Shown here in pieces: positions 11,572 to 23,100 of a DNA stretch of 64,000 nt. Made by a program: the position numbers and the translations under genes. Each line of letters begins with the position of its first letter. Position 1 is the first letter of the stretch. The notes beneath the pieces were generated by a model. The model made no database searches, was not told the DNA's origin, and was given only the letters and a program-made list of their open reading frames with translations. This stretch comes from Paroedura picta (Eukaryota > Chordata > Lepidosauria > Squamata > Gekkonidae), in assembly GCF_049243985.1 (NCBI RefSeq), contig NC_135372.1, positions 67,791,818-67,855,817 of the forward strand, in the 5' to 3' direction.

Positions 11572-11789
11572 ACAATTTGTAAGCCTTCTGCTACATTAAA
11601 GTTGTGCGGAATGGACCTCTGATTTCCACTGGTCTAGTATGCCTGGGCTGTCCACCAAGCTGTTATCGTGGGATAACTTTGGAATGTCCCTGATTGGAAG
11701 TATTATCATGTCTGCTTTCTTTTCCTCCCAAATCTGCCCTTGGAGAACTGTGGGTGGCCCAGTACCTTGATACCAGCAGGTGCTTCTTC

Positions 11790-11885
11790 TTCCTTTGCTT
11801 TGGGCTGATCCTGCGTTGAGCAGGGGGTTGGACTAGATGGCCTGCATAGCCCCTTCCAACTCTATGATTCTATGATTTTATGATA
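11790..11885 (+). mobile_element. CR1 LINE 3' end
   Basis: Carries the CR1 3' signature GGGGGTTGGACTAGATGGCC followed by CCTTCCAACTCTATGATTC and a short TATGATT-type repeat tail. Only the 3' untranslated end is left. Confidence 0.75.
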
Positions 11886-11889
11886 CTAT

Positions 11890-12715
11890 AAGAATTTGCT
11901 GCAAGTTATGTCAGCCGGGGGGGGGAAGGTATGGGCATTAGGCATATTTCCCTTGCTTGTCTGTTGGAGCTGGGGTGCCTGGTAAGGTGTCATCATGGGG
12001 AAACTCTGGGGATGTCTGCCTTTCTGTCCTTCAGAACCTCCCTTTGGAGAGCTGGAGGTGCTTGTGAGCTTGAGGGAGATGCTTGCCTTGCTTTGAATGT
12101 CTGACTGGGAAGGTCTGCTCATATGAAGTTTCTCTGTGAGTTTGGCATCTTTGGCTTGTTCCTGAGCCATTCCACATACTCCCGGCTGTAATTGTAGTAG
12201 TCCTTTCCAGAGACAGCACTCAGGAGACTTTTTTTTGGTGTTCATTATCAGGAATTCAGAATATGACCCCAAGCTGGAGAGATTGTAGAGGAATCGAAGC
12301 ATGGTGTACTTTGCACTTTATGTGTGTAACTTGCAAGAGAGCCATTCTATATACTTTTGAACCTGAGCCTGACATGGATTGCAAAAAAAAATACCCCCTG
12401 CATTCTGTCTCTATGGCAGAGATTCTTTGGGCATTTTATTCTGTTCTGTGTGACTTCTGTTGATCTTGATTTTTTGCTGTTTTTTCCTCCCTTGGAAACC
12501 ATGGGGTCGCTACTTTCTGTGCCCATCCCTGTCAGGAAATAATTATTTACTCATTGAATAATTAAACCGAGGAAATCACTGTCAAGGGATGTCCAGATGA
12601 ACACAAGTATGGATAGAGGAGAAGGCTATAAATGCCTACTGGCTGTGGTAGAAGTGGCAGCAGACCACTTCTGAATTGATTTAAACAGGCTACTGATGGC
12701 GTTTATTACTGGCAT
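11890..12715. other. Intergenic DNA, nothing recognised
   Basis: No gene or repeat identified. The minus-strand frame at 11886-12302 has no family resemblance and no splice support. Confidence 0.3.
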
Positions 12716-12724
12716 ACTGTAGAG

Positions 12725-12964
12725 CAGTGGTCCCCAACCTTTTTCAGGCCGGGGACTGGTGGGGGGGAGAGGGAGGTGCGGGTGCCAGCGGGCGCAAATG
12801 TGCAGGAACAGCAGCTCCGCGCCTGCGTTTTTGTGCCTACCAGCGCCTCCCCCTCCCGCGGCACGGTGCTTGCTGCGCTGCACCACAGGGGGGAGGAAGG
12901 CGTGCTCGTGCCTCCCCCCCATTGCAGCCCGGTACCGAGGGCGGTACCAGTCCGCAGGCCAGGA
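12725..12964. mobile_element. Non-autonomous hAT element (CAGTGGTCC family), copy 2
   Basis: Begins CAGTGGTCCCCAACCTTTTT, the same terminus as the 9649 and 33252 copies, and has a GC-rich interior sharing the CGGGCGCAAATGTGCAGG segment type with the 31541 copy. CTGTAGAG (12717-12724) and GTGTAGAG (12965-12972) are a likely 8-bp duplication with one mismatch. The right terminal repeat is not recognisable, so the element is damaged or a subfamily variant. Confidence 0.65.
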
Positions 12965-13194
12965 GTGTAGAGTTTTCAGTATATTCTAAACACATTTTAC
13001 TTTATTTATTGAATGTTGGGAACAACTTTGAACTTCTGTGTTTGGAAGAAAAAGATAGCTATAAATCACAGAAATTATTAAACTTATATACGTAAGAGAG
13101 ACAAGCCCATACATGCCCTGCTCCATTTTTTCTGTAGTGATTTAATACTATGATGATGCACCATTGCTAGAAGAACAAGGTTGTATCAACAGCT

Positions 13195-14440
13195 GGAATG
13201 ATTCAATACAAGGGACTGCTGCCCATCCATGGGGATACAGGAGCTGACTTGACAATGGCTGGTCTCTTTTCTCCAAGGTTGGGGACAAAGGATTGCTATT
13301 GGAGAAGAGCAGTTAGATTGCTGCAACTCCAATGTTGTGCGATTCTCTCCCTGATACTATTCAACATCTTCATGTGCTTCCTAGCGCAGTTTGTTAGCGG
13401 ATAACACCCACTCTACCTTGTTGATGAATGGCCAGCCAAACACTTGGCCTTGATCCTAATTCAGAAAATATAGCTGGTTCAGAACGTGGCTGACTGGGTC
13501 CCCATTAGAACCTCATAGAGAGCGCATATTCAATACTGTCAACCACAAGCTCCTTGCTTGCCACCTTGTCAATGCAAGGGTCCAAGGGATGACCTTAAAA
13601 TCTCCTTTCTCCAAAGTTGAGGACAAACAGCAGTAACTAGGTAGAACCAACTGTATCACTGCAAACTCACGTGCAGAGTGCCACAGGGAGCAATTCTCTC
13701 CCCAACACTATTTACTCAGCTGGTCCAAAATATGACCTGGGCTGTCACCAGAATGCCAATGAATCTTCCTGATTCCTTGGCCAGATGCCTGGAGGCTTTA
13801 GCAGAATGGTTTCAGCAAAGCTGCATGAAGCTCAACCCCTCAAAGATGGAGGTCCTTTGGATAGGTGGGAAAGGGTTAGACTGAGAAGCACAACTCCCCA
13901 GCATTAACGGTGTGCAACTTAAAACAGCACATGAGGTCAGGAAAGTTCAAGGTATTGATTTGAACCTTTAAGGCCTTGGTGGTCTGGGATCTATGTACCT
14001 GAGGGATTACCTCTCCAAGTTCATTCCCCAAAGAACTGATTGGTCTTGACTAGGTCCAGGATCTTTTCGGCCCTGGCTCCAGCCTGGTGGAATTAGTTGC
14101 CGGCTGAGATCCAGGCCCTACTTGAGCTGACAAAGTTCCAAAGGACCTACAAGACAGCACTCTTCCACCAGACATATGGTTGAGGCCAACATAAGCACAA
14201 TATGACATCCGTAAGCCCCCTCACCTCATCCATCCTGAAATCTGGACATAAGATCAGCGCCAGAATTACTCTGACCCAAGTAGTCAGATTTGGGGCACTC
14301 TAGGGCTTTCAGGTTAAGAATTTTTAAAACACTTGTTGAATGTTTTTATACTTACTTTGCACATATATTTTATTGATGTTAGCCACCCCGAGCTTGTTCT
14401 AGGGAAGGGCAGCCAATAAATCTAATAAATACTAAATAAA
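13195..14440 (+). mobile_element. L2-type LINE, old and broken
   Basis: Pieces of L2 ORF2 occur in order on the plus strand: LFNIFMCFLAQF near 13360, PQGAILSPTLF near 13680, then CMKLNPSKMEVLWIG near 13823 (after the RT core), GSMYLRDYLSKF-like text near 13990 and FHQTYG-like text near 14165. It ends in a CACCCCGAGC segment and AATAAATCTAATAAAT tail. Numerous stops and shifts show long decay. Confidence 0.7.
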
Positions 14441-14449
14441 TAACGATCT

Positions 14450-15375
14450 AGAAACACTCCATGCCTCCTTCCTCAGGTCATTATTCCAAGTCCCTAGAAA
14501 TGTGGCTAATGACATCTTAAATTGCTGAACTGGGCCAACAGAGACTTGAAACCAGAGCCTGGTCTCTTACCTTTAGATACTGGATCAGTTTTCATTTTAG
14601 GGCTCATTCAAATAATATTTTAGCTGCCCTGCTAAGCGATCCCCATAACTCCAAGTGGTCTCATAGACTCTCTAACAAACTCCTCTCATTGGGCTTAGAC
14701 ATACATTCTTTGATGGACCACGAGGAGAAAAGTATGTATAAGTGTATAGTAAGGAGACTAGAGGACATTGAATATCAATCCTTACTGTCATTTACTTCTC
14801 CATCTTGCTCTCCCCGTGTATGGAATATTGTCCCGCTATATAAAGTTATCCCCCCCTACCTGACTATCATTGAAGCTTTCTCTGACAGGAAAGCACTCTT
14901 ATTTGCTCGGCTGAACTCTTTCCCTTCTAATGTTCTTTTAGGAAGGTTTAACCACATTCATTTAGCGGAGAGACTATGTTTTCACGGCTGTATGGTCCCT
15001 GATCTCCTTCCGCATATTATGTTCTGCCCTAAATTTTCTCAATACCACCAGGGGGTATCTGAGTCTATATTCCTTTCAATTCCATAGTAACGACACGGCT
15101 GTTATCAATAAATTTCTTGATAGCAAGGATCCTGAGCAGATCGCCCACATTGCAAAATTTTTAGCAAAGGTTTTTATTTATTTATTTATTTATTTATCAT
15201 ACTTCTATACCGCCCTCCCCGGAGGCTCAGGGCGGTTTACATCATAACATTTTAGAATTAATTCCTTGTTTTTAACAAAATTGAGTAACTCTGTCTGATT
15301 CTTATAATTGTACTATTTTGTATTTCCATACCTGTATTATTCTTTATGCCAATAAAGGCTTTTTGTATCTATCTA
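14450..15375 (+). mobile_element. Non-LTR retrotransposon 3' portion, family uncertain
   Basis: The open stretch 14689-15087 (132 codons) has the layout of a LINE ORF2 C-terminus: an aromatic-rich segment, then ALLFARLNSFPSNVLLGRF, then a cysteine-containing block ERLCFHG...HIMFCPKF that resembles the degenerate zinc-knuckle end of some LINE proteins. A final AATAAAGG plus TTTTTGTATCTATC tail near 15352-15372 looks like its 3' end. An L2 tail is inserted at about 15166-15255. It is neither Bov-B nor the L2 type seen nearby, and I do not assign a clade. Confidence 0.5.
15166..15258 (-). mobile_element. L2 LINE 3'-tail fragment
   Basis: A (TTTA)n run followed by ATACCGCCCTCCCCGGAGG and CTCAGGGCGGTTTACA, the reverse-oriented 3' end of the L2 type present at 2062. 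It interrupts the uncertain LINE at 14450-15375. Confidence 0.65.
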
Positions 15376-15390
15376 CTAAATAAATTCCAC

Positions 15391-15666
15391 TTGTGGCGCA
15401 GAGTGGTAAGGCAGCAGACATGCAGTCTGAAAGCTCTGCCCATGAGGTTGGGAGTTCAATCCCAGCAGCTGGCTCAAGGCTGATTGTGCCTTCCATCCTT
15501 CTGAGGTCGGTAAAATGAGTACCCAGCTTCCTGCTGGGGGTAAAACGATAATGACTGGGGAAGGCACTGGCAAACCACCCCATATTGAGTCTGCCATGAA
15601 AACGCTGGAGGGCATCATCCCAAGGGTCAGACATGACTCTGTGCTTGCACAGGGGATACCTTTACC
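15391..15666 (+). mobile_element. tRNA-derived SINE with Bov-B-like 3' end
   Basis: Full-length copy: the tRNA-like head begins TTGTGGCGCAGAGTGG, box B is GGGAGTTCAATCCC, the middle segment contains GAGGTCGGTAAAATGAG, and the tail contains TGCACAGGGGATACC. A 10-bp duplication TAAATTCCAC (15381-15390 and 15667-15676) bounds it. More substitutions than the 42851 and 62867 copies suggest an older insertion. Confidence 0.88.
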
Positions 15667-15676
15667 TAAATTCCAC

Positions 15677-16917
15677 CTTCCTGCAAACCCTAACCCACTT
15701 ACAGGATCTCAACATGTAGTGACTGATGAGGGAAGAGCTGCTGGAATTTTGGCTGAATTTGAAAATTCATGCTGGGCATTATTAGGAAAGAGAATGACAA
15801 ACAGAACAGCCAGTATGGCAATGCTCTTGTATAGTATTTTGAATATCATGTTTACCTCATCTCAAAATGTTCATCATCTTTCACTATGAAACTTTATCGG
15901 CATATCATATAGTTACCCATGTATGCTATAAACATATCAAATGGCAGAAAACAATTTCTCTGAACATTTATATCAGAAGAGATATTAAAATTTCTGCATG
16001 GCACAATTGTAAAAAGAAAAGGATTACATTTTTAGGAGCTCAGGATTTTTTGTTTTAATAAGAGACCAAGATAGATTTAAGAGTAGAGAGAAATTTTCAG
16101 TATTGCTGCATGAACTTGGCATTCGTCTTTTCTTAAATAATACTTCAAATGCTACATTCAAACAAGACAAGGCTTTAGCTTATTCGTAACTCATATAAAG
16201 TATTAAAAGCTCTCTAGAGACGAGGGGGATTTAACTAACTGTTAAACCATTTACACTATTATTTAAGGCCCCAATAGCTAGTGATCTTATGCAGTAACGT
16301 GTAATGTAGGACTCCAGGGTACTTAAGTGTAAGGGTTAGCATTTAATTAACAATGCTCACAGAGTAGCTGTTGTGACCCAATGCATGAACATATTCATTG
16401 CATCATTCACTACAAATGAGAGGTTAAAGACTTTGTAATATCAAGGCAAGTTAGATACATTGTCATTGCAAGTGTTATTTTATTGCACATGTAACTAAGG
16501 ACAGGAAAAATGCATAACTTGATGGAAAGGAATGGCCAATTAGAGCTTCTGAGACTTTGTACAGGGTAATTTGCAGAATATAAAACTTTGAGACAAGCTT
16601 ATTTACCATACAGTGCAGCCTTATCAGTTTTAATCACAAGTAATCTGTGGCAAAGTACAGAATTTCACAAATGAATTTTAGTTGACTATTAAAAGCAAAC
16701 AAACTGAGATATAAATCCAATGACAGTCAAAATGCCCTTTCCAGATATACACAGCAATATTTTTAGCAGTTATTTCCATATCTGTAAAGCCTCCCTGAGT
16801 CCATATTTAACAATATTGTAGGTTTGCTCATACTTATTCAAAATTAAGGGGGGAAAGTAATTCTTTGAGGGAAAGAAAGGCAAGAATTGTGCTCATATGT
16901 TGCTGTTTTTAAGGACC
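15677..16917 (-). other. MIGA1: MIGA1 3' UTR and downstream flank
   Basis: AT-rich stretch downstream of the MIGA1 stop codon. No repeat or other gene recognised. The transcript end cannot be fixed from sequence; a minus-strand AATAAA at 16479-16484 (about 435 nt after the stop) is one possible poly(A) signal. Confidence 0.45.
16479..16484 (-). terminator. MIGA1: Candidate MIGA1 poly(A) signal
   Basis: Minus-strand AATAAA hexamer about 435 nt downstream of the MIGA1 stop. Other AT-rich hexamers further on could serve instead, so this is only a candidate. Confidence 0.3.
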
Positions 16918-17136
16918 CTATTGTACTTTTGCATCCAAGAGGTTACTGGCTGTTGTTTGTCCATGCCCACTGACACAACTGCTGACATGTTTTAATGATT
17001 CAGCTCCAAGGTAGGCCAGAAGAAGATTGGTGTGATGAATCAGTAGTTGCATCAGGTCTTCAGCTATACTCTCTATCGTTGAATATCGTACCTTTTCAAA
17101 GTCAAATATGTCCTTCAAGAAATAAAGAACCTGGTC
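16918..17136 (-). CDS. MIGA1: MIGA1 exon 16, C-terminus and stop (residues 530-601)
   Basis: Encodes DQVLYFLKDIFDFEKVRYS... to LLDAKVQ and a TAG stop at 16918-16920. Human ends LLEAKVQ. The segment around HTNLLLAYLGAESLKH is more diverged than the rest. Acceptor TCTTAG. Confidence 0.97.
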   Translation of the reverse strand, partial: DQVLYFLKDIFDFEKVRYSTIESIAEDLMQLLIHHTNLLLAYLGAESLKHVSSCVSGHGQTTASNLLDAKVQ

Positions 17137-20100
17137 CTAAGAAATAAATAATAAAACATTACACTAATTCTGGGGGAAATTTTGGAAGCATAAAATATTA
17201 CTGGATTTCTTTCCAGTCTTTGCATCTTAAAATTAATACATATTCAATTCATCATTATAACAAACCCGCATACCTTAAAGAAGCTGCAGAACTCATACAA
17301 AGAGTTTCGTGGACCCAGAAAACCCCATGCCAGAACAGGACTAATATGTTCACAAATAGCATAAAAATGTGCAAAGAATCCATCATGCACCTGCGGATAT
17401 AATTAGCACAGAAAAGGTAAATTGTTTTTGGCCTCTGACTATTAATTTGCTAAATCAAATTAAGATGCTAAATGATCATTAAAGAAACTTCTTGTTAGTA
17501 ACTTGTTAGCAAGTGCTCAATGTGGGAGGAAAATGGAGGAGTGATAGTTCATTTCAGATTAGGTGATAACTCCCATTCTGCACTCAGGCCCATTCCACAA
17601 GATCATTACCTTACGCAGATGCGCTTTTTTTTGCCATTTAAATGATGCTGTCAGCCTCCTGCATTGTCCCAGCGCTGATCTCGCTAAATCTCCCAATTTG
17701 TAGCAAGATCAGTGTAATCGCAAAAAGTGGATTCCCCTGGGGAAATCTCGCCAGCTGCCACAAGCAGCCAGCCAAGGGAGAGTCAGGAGACGAGGGCAGT
17801 AGCTGTCATGCAAGGAGATGTCCCGCCCTCGCTTCCGCCCCCTTCATTTTTTAATTAAAAATGGCAAAGCCACTGGACCAACGAATAGGCATTTGCAAAG
17901 TTGCCGGATGGTTTAAAAACATGTCCCAACCAATGCATATGTGAATAAACAGATCCTCTTTTCATCGCATAATTCATGAAACAGAACAGACCAACAAAAG
18001 GTTTTAATGTGCCATGCTGCGAGGTAATTGGTTGTCAGGACTGATTGACTGGCGCAAGCTACGGGAGGCGCTGGAAGCTCGTAGAGTGTTCCTCACTCCT
18101 CAGAAGGAGGTGAGGAATGCTGCAAATGCCATGATCATGGAAAGAAAAGCGGGAAGGGCTCTTTAGTGTAGAATGAAGGTAGGACACTACAAAATGTTGC
18201 GCTGGCCCATGCAGTGCCGATCACGTTACTTTTCCCATTGTGCGGAATGGGCCTCAGTTTAGCCTCATTCAGTCACCATCTTAACAGTGCAATACTAAAG
18301 CCATTTTCTTGGGAGTTAGACCTATAGAATCTGCTTGAATAGGATTCTCAGCAGATTTGCATCAGATTGCTATATTAGATGTAAGTACTGTGTAAATTAT
18401 TTGCTAAAAAGCTCAAAAGATTCGTGGAAGGTAAATCCAGCAATGGCTACCAGCCACATCCAAACACAGCAGGCCTTTTAACACCAGTTCTTGGAGGCAA
18501 CATAAGAGGAATGCTGTGTTCTTTGGCACTTTATGACAACTGGTTGACCACGGTGTGAAACAGGATACAGGACAAGATCTGATATGATCTGATTCAGCAG
18601 GGGGTCTGTTAGGTGTTCACACTTTGATATCATACCAGCCAATTATAAACCACTGCCAAAAATGAAGATAAAGTCAAAAATATTAATGATAACCTGAAAA
18701 TTTCATTTCCATCTCCTAACAACCAGATCTGCTTGGTCAGCTTGCCAACCAGTGGAATTGTCATTAATCTTATCATCTTCTGCTCCATGCATAAATGCTG
18801 GGGAGATTGCATCTTCTCTATACTGATTAGACTTGGACTTGATGCCACAAGTTTGCTTCACAACTTACGAGCAACTGTTTAATTGTGCACATTAACATTT
18901 GCTTGGGTAGAAGATCTCAGGTCTTTGAATATCCCTGAAGCTTACATTTATAAAAATGGTATTTGTACAGATGAAGCCTTGTGCAATTTAGAACTCATGG
19001 GATGCACACTGCAAAAACAGATTAGTTTCAAGTTATGTAGTAACAGCTAGTACTAAAGAATGATCACTATTCATAATCCTATAAAAATCCGAAGACTATT
19101 TACCTTCATTTGCTGCTTTTTTTGTTTCAGAACAGACCAACAACTTGAAGCCACAGCCTAAATAAGAACATTTTAAAGTTACTTGTTCATCTATTAACAT
19201 AATATAAATTAATCAACAGCAGCTTCCCTAATTTTAACACAGCATTATGACAAGTTTAAATGATGGCCCTAGCTTTGCTTTTATTACTACAGTACAACTG
19301 TGTTGTCCTCTTTATTTGTACAGCTAGATTTCAAGTGAAGCAGCAGCTTCACTTGAAATCTAGCTGTTTCTTGCTAAGCTGAAAGATCATTCTGGATGCA
19401 TGATGGCATTTTAAGTGCACAGGTTCTTTGACATACACCGAATATACATAGATATCGCAAGAGTCATCTAGTCTAGCCCACTGCCCAATGCAAAAAAAAA
19501 AAAAAATTACAAGTACCTCCCCCCCCCCTCACTCTCCAAGTGATCCCTGCTCAATACCCAGAGGGAGGCAAAAAAATCTCCAGGATCCCTGGTCCAATCT
19601 AGCCTGGAAGAAAATTCCTTCCTGATACCATAGTGGCAATTGACATTGCCCTGGCCATGTACGAAAGAGACCTGACCATTGGCTTATCCCATCATACCTT
19701 TCCTCTCATGAACTGTCTAAATTCACAGAATCTGCATTGCTGTCAAACAGCCATCTAGCCTCTACTTAAAAAGAGCTCATCACATTCCAAGGAAGCCTGT
19801 TTCATTGAGGATCTGTCAGGAAGTTCTTCCTGATGTTTAGCCAAAAACTCTTTTGATTGAATTTCAATCCATTGGTTCTTGTCTGACCTTTTGGAGCAAC
19901 AGAAAACAACTCCGCTCCCTTCTCTATATGACAGTCCTTCAAATACTTGACTTAAGACACATTCTCTTTTCTAAAGGAGATTCTTTAAAAACAAAAAAGC
20001 CCTCTTCCCCCATTTATCATCCCCTTTCTTCTTTCTCTCCCTCCCATCTGTGCTCTCAACCCCCTCCTCTCAATGTGGGTTAACATCCCCAAACCTATGT

Positions 20101-23100
20101 CTCCGGTACAGCCAGATCAACATCCTTGCTTTTAATAGTGACTCTGCCACTATTCCCCTGGCAAAAAATACAAAACAAAACAAAAACCACAATCAAACAT
20201 TGGACAGAAAGGAGGGAGCAATGAGGGAATGCCAAATTAAACAAAAAAAGTATTTGCCTGTCAGCAAAAGATGGCAACAGAAGGGGATAGATGAGAGATC
20301 TCCAGAGTTTTTGTGCCATGACCAAGAAGGCCCCCTCCCAAGTTGTTACCTGCATAATCTCAGAAGGTAGGGGCATCTGAAGCTGGGTCTCTGAAGACAA
20401 TTGTAGTGGTTAGGTAAGAACATAAAGGAGTCCTTTAGATATGTTGGGCTCAAACCATATAGAGCTTTAAAGATTAACTCTAGCACATTCAAGTATGCCA
20501 GGAGAAAGATTGGGAACAGTGTTTATGGACTAATACTGGAAATCCTATGGTCCTTATGACCAGTCAACATTCTGGCTGCAGCATTCTGCACCAAATGAAA
20601 TTTCTGAACATTTCTCAAGGACAGCCTCCATGCAGCATTGTAGTAATCTAGTCTAGGTGTAATGAGACCACATTCCACAGTGGCCACATCTTTTCTGTCC
20701 AGGAAAAGCTGCCACTGGCTACCAGTTGAAGCTGGTAAAAGGCATTCCTGGCCACATCTACCACCTGCTTATCCAGCAGTAGGCATGGGTGCAAGAGTAT
20801 CACTAGACAATGGGCCTGTTCTTTCATGGGCATTACAATCCCATCCAGAATGGGTGACACCCTAAATCTCATATCAGGCTTGTTGAAATTAAGCTTCTAC
20901 TCCAACATTGCCTCCAGGTATTGTTTCAGAGTTTCTACATCCTCCCTGGGATCAGATGGAAATGTGAGATAAGGCTGTCACTGATGAAAAACCACCCCAA
21001 ATCTCTGAATGATCTCACCCTGACATTTCATGTAGGTATGAAAGAGTATAGGAACAAGTAGTACCTTGCAGGACCCCAAAAGCAAGGGGCTATGTCCCCC
21101 AGCACTACTTTCTGATATCTACCCTTCAGGTAGGACTGGAACTACTGCAGAAAGGTGCCTCTGAATCTCAACCCAGAAAGGCTTTATCGAGGGATAGCAT
21201 GATAAATGGTATTGAAAGCTGTTGAGGGATCCAGAAGAATCAACAGGAATCCATCTCCCAATGCAGGTCATCCACTAGGGAAACCAAAGCTGTTTCTGTC
21301 CCCCAACCAGGCTTAAACCCAGATCTGAACAATCCGCGTCATCCAGAAAACACAACAAGCTGGTTTATTGTTGCCCCTCCCCCTTCAGTTAAAATATACT
21401 TGGGAGGGTTTTTTTGGGGGGGGGATTGAACAAAGGTACAAATTCCACCTTTAAAAAATGTGCTTAATAATGGAAGGAAGACTGAGATTGTATCCAGGAA
21501 AACATACAGCATCAGTCCAGGCCAAACCACCAGAAGATTTGTGGCTCTTCAATAAGGAACCAGTTTTCAAATGAAGGGCAAGGAAGGAAAAAACTAGCCA
21601 TGGGAGACTACATCCTCTAAAAGTGAGACAATAACTGAGATAATTAACAGATTGCATTGCATGGAAATGCAATGGACAGGTCTGGACACAGTCTGGGTGT
21701 GTATATAATTGTTGCCCTGTATAAGCAGTTTCTCGACCAAGACATAACTCTCTTATACTTCCATGTAAAACCAGTGGGACTGCAGCAGTGTTGTAAGATG
21801 AAATATTACTACTTTGCCAGATTTCTTGAGAGTATTCATTTTGCTATTTTGTTACATCCTATCTTTTGACACAGATAGCAAAGTAGAAGAGGGGTGCGTG
21901 TGGGGGGGGGATATGAGTTGGATGAACATCTGCTGTTTAGTATATACAAGTGAACTTAACTACAAGATTTGTTGAAGTTTCTGGAAATGGCTACTTGTAA
22001 ATTAAAATTAGCTCCATTAACATGTAACTGTTCTTAATGCTAGTTAAATTCTATAAAATTTCAATATACTGATTTGCCTTGAAAGCCCCTTGCCGGGGCT
22101 GCTGTAAGACAGCTGCAATTTGATGACAGTTTATACTTAGAGAGAGAGAGACTGACTGATAATTTGCCTGGGGACAATTCTTACTAATGCCATAAACTTC
22201 CATTCTTTTAATTAATATTAACTGATTCACTGCATTGATTATAGGCACCCTCTACTACTATGCATTTGCTCCTGCGAGGGACTAAACTTTTTACTTATGC
22301 CTTCTGAAATATGATTTTTATAATATTATGCAGATCAATAAAAAATTAAGAAATTAGTAAATGCTTCCTGTTTTCTAGTACAATTACAGCTTAAATTCAA
22401 ACCAACTTGTCCCTGGAATACTTTTTGTGCCAAAAGATGCTTTCAAGCCAGAAATATTTGAGAACTTAAAAAAAAAGCTGGACATAGTTCTGTTTTGACC
22501 ACATCGTAAAAAATAGGGAAAAAAGAAACATAGTTTAAATAGTTTTTGACACAGCTAAGCAGTTTTGCCCTAATAAGGACTGGAGTAATACAATCTACAG
22601 ATGGCAAAATCTAGGCTTCTGTCTCCCACAAAACATAATTCAAGTGATATGCTATTTCAATACTAGAATACAAAAATCTACTGATAACACAAAAATAAAG
22701 ACAGAGCATGTTTGATCCAATGATCAACCAGTTGAAGGCGCTGTTGTGCTCGCAGGGTGGCAGAATCTGTCTGGACGAGCTTGCACTGAGGAGGGAGACA
22801 AAATGGCCTCTGGACTCTTATGAGAGTGAAGTTAGTATCAACAGATGACAGGGAACAACCCAGTGTGTGTTTCCGTATGGAATTGTTTTTAATTGTATTG
22901 CAAATCAAGGCAAGAGAAAAAAAAATGCTGATGGCCTGAAAGTAAGAATCTCCTCTCTTATTAATATAGGCCACCACGTAAGGTCCAAAGGCCCATTCAC
23001 TATCAATTTGCAGTACTCCAGGATAATTTCAGAGTCTCATCTTTGCAGTCCTTTCCTGTATCACTGAGGAATAGCTACATTCTACCCATGTATCACCATC

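Larger units (their letters stand above)
8887..11620. mobile_element. hAT-like DNA transposon hosting two later insertions
   Basis: The outer ends form an imperfect inverted repeat: GTGTTTCCGCACAAGG at about 8891 and, reversed from 11620, CAGAGGTCCATTCCGCACAA. The shared core is TTCCGCACAA. Once the inner hAT (9649-9929) and Bov-B (10014-11571), with their duplicated target sites, are set aside, the host element is about 0.9 kb. I recognise no transposase, so it is probably non-autonomous. The right end matches the 18257 end of the element at 17583-18257 at 17 of 20 positions, so the two are one family. No clean 8-bp target duplication was found. Confidence 0.5.
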
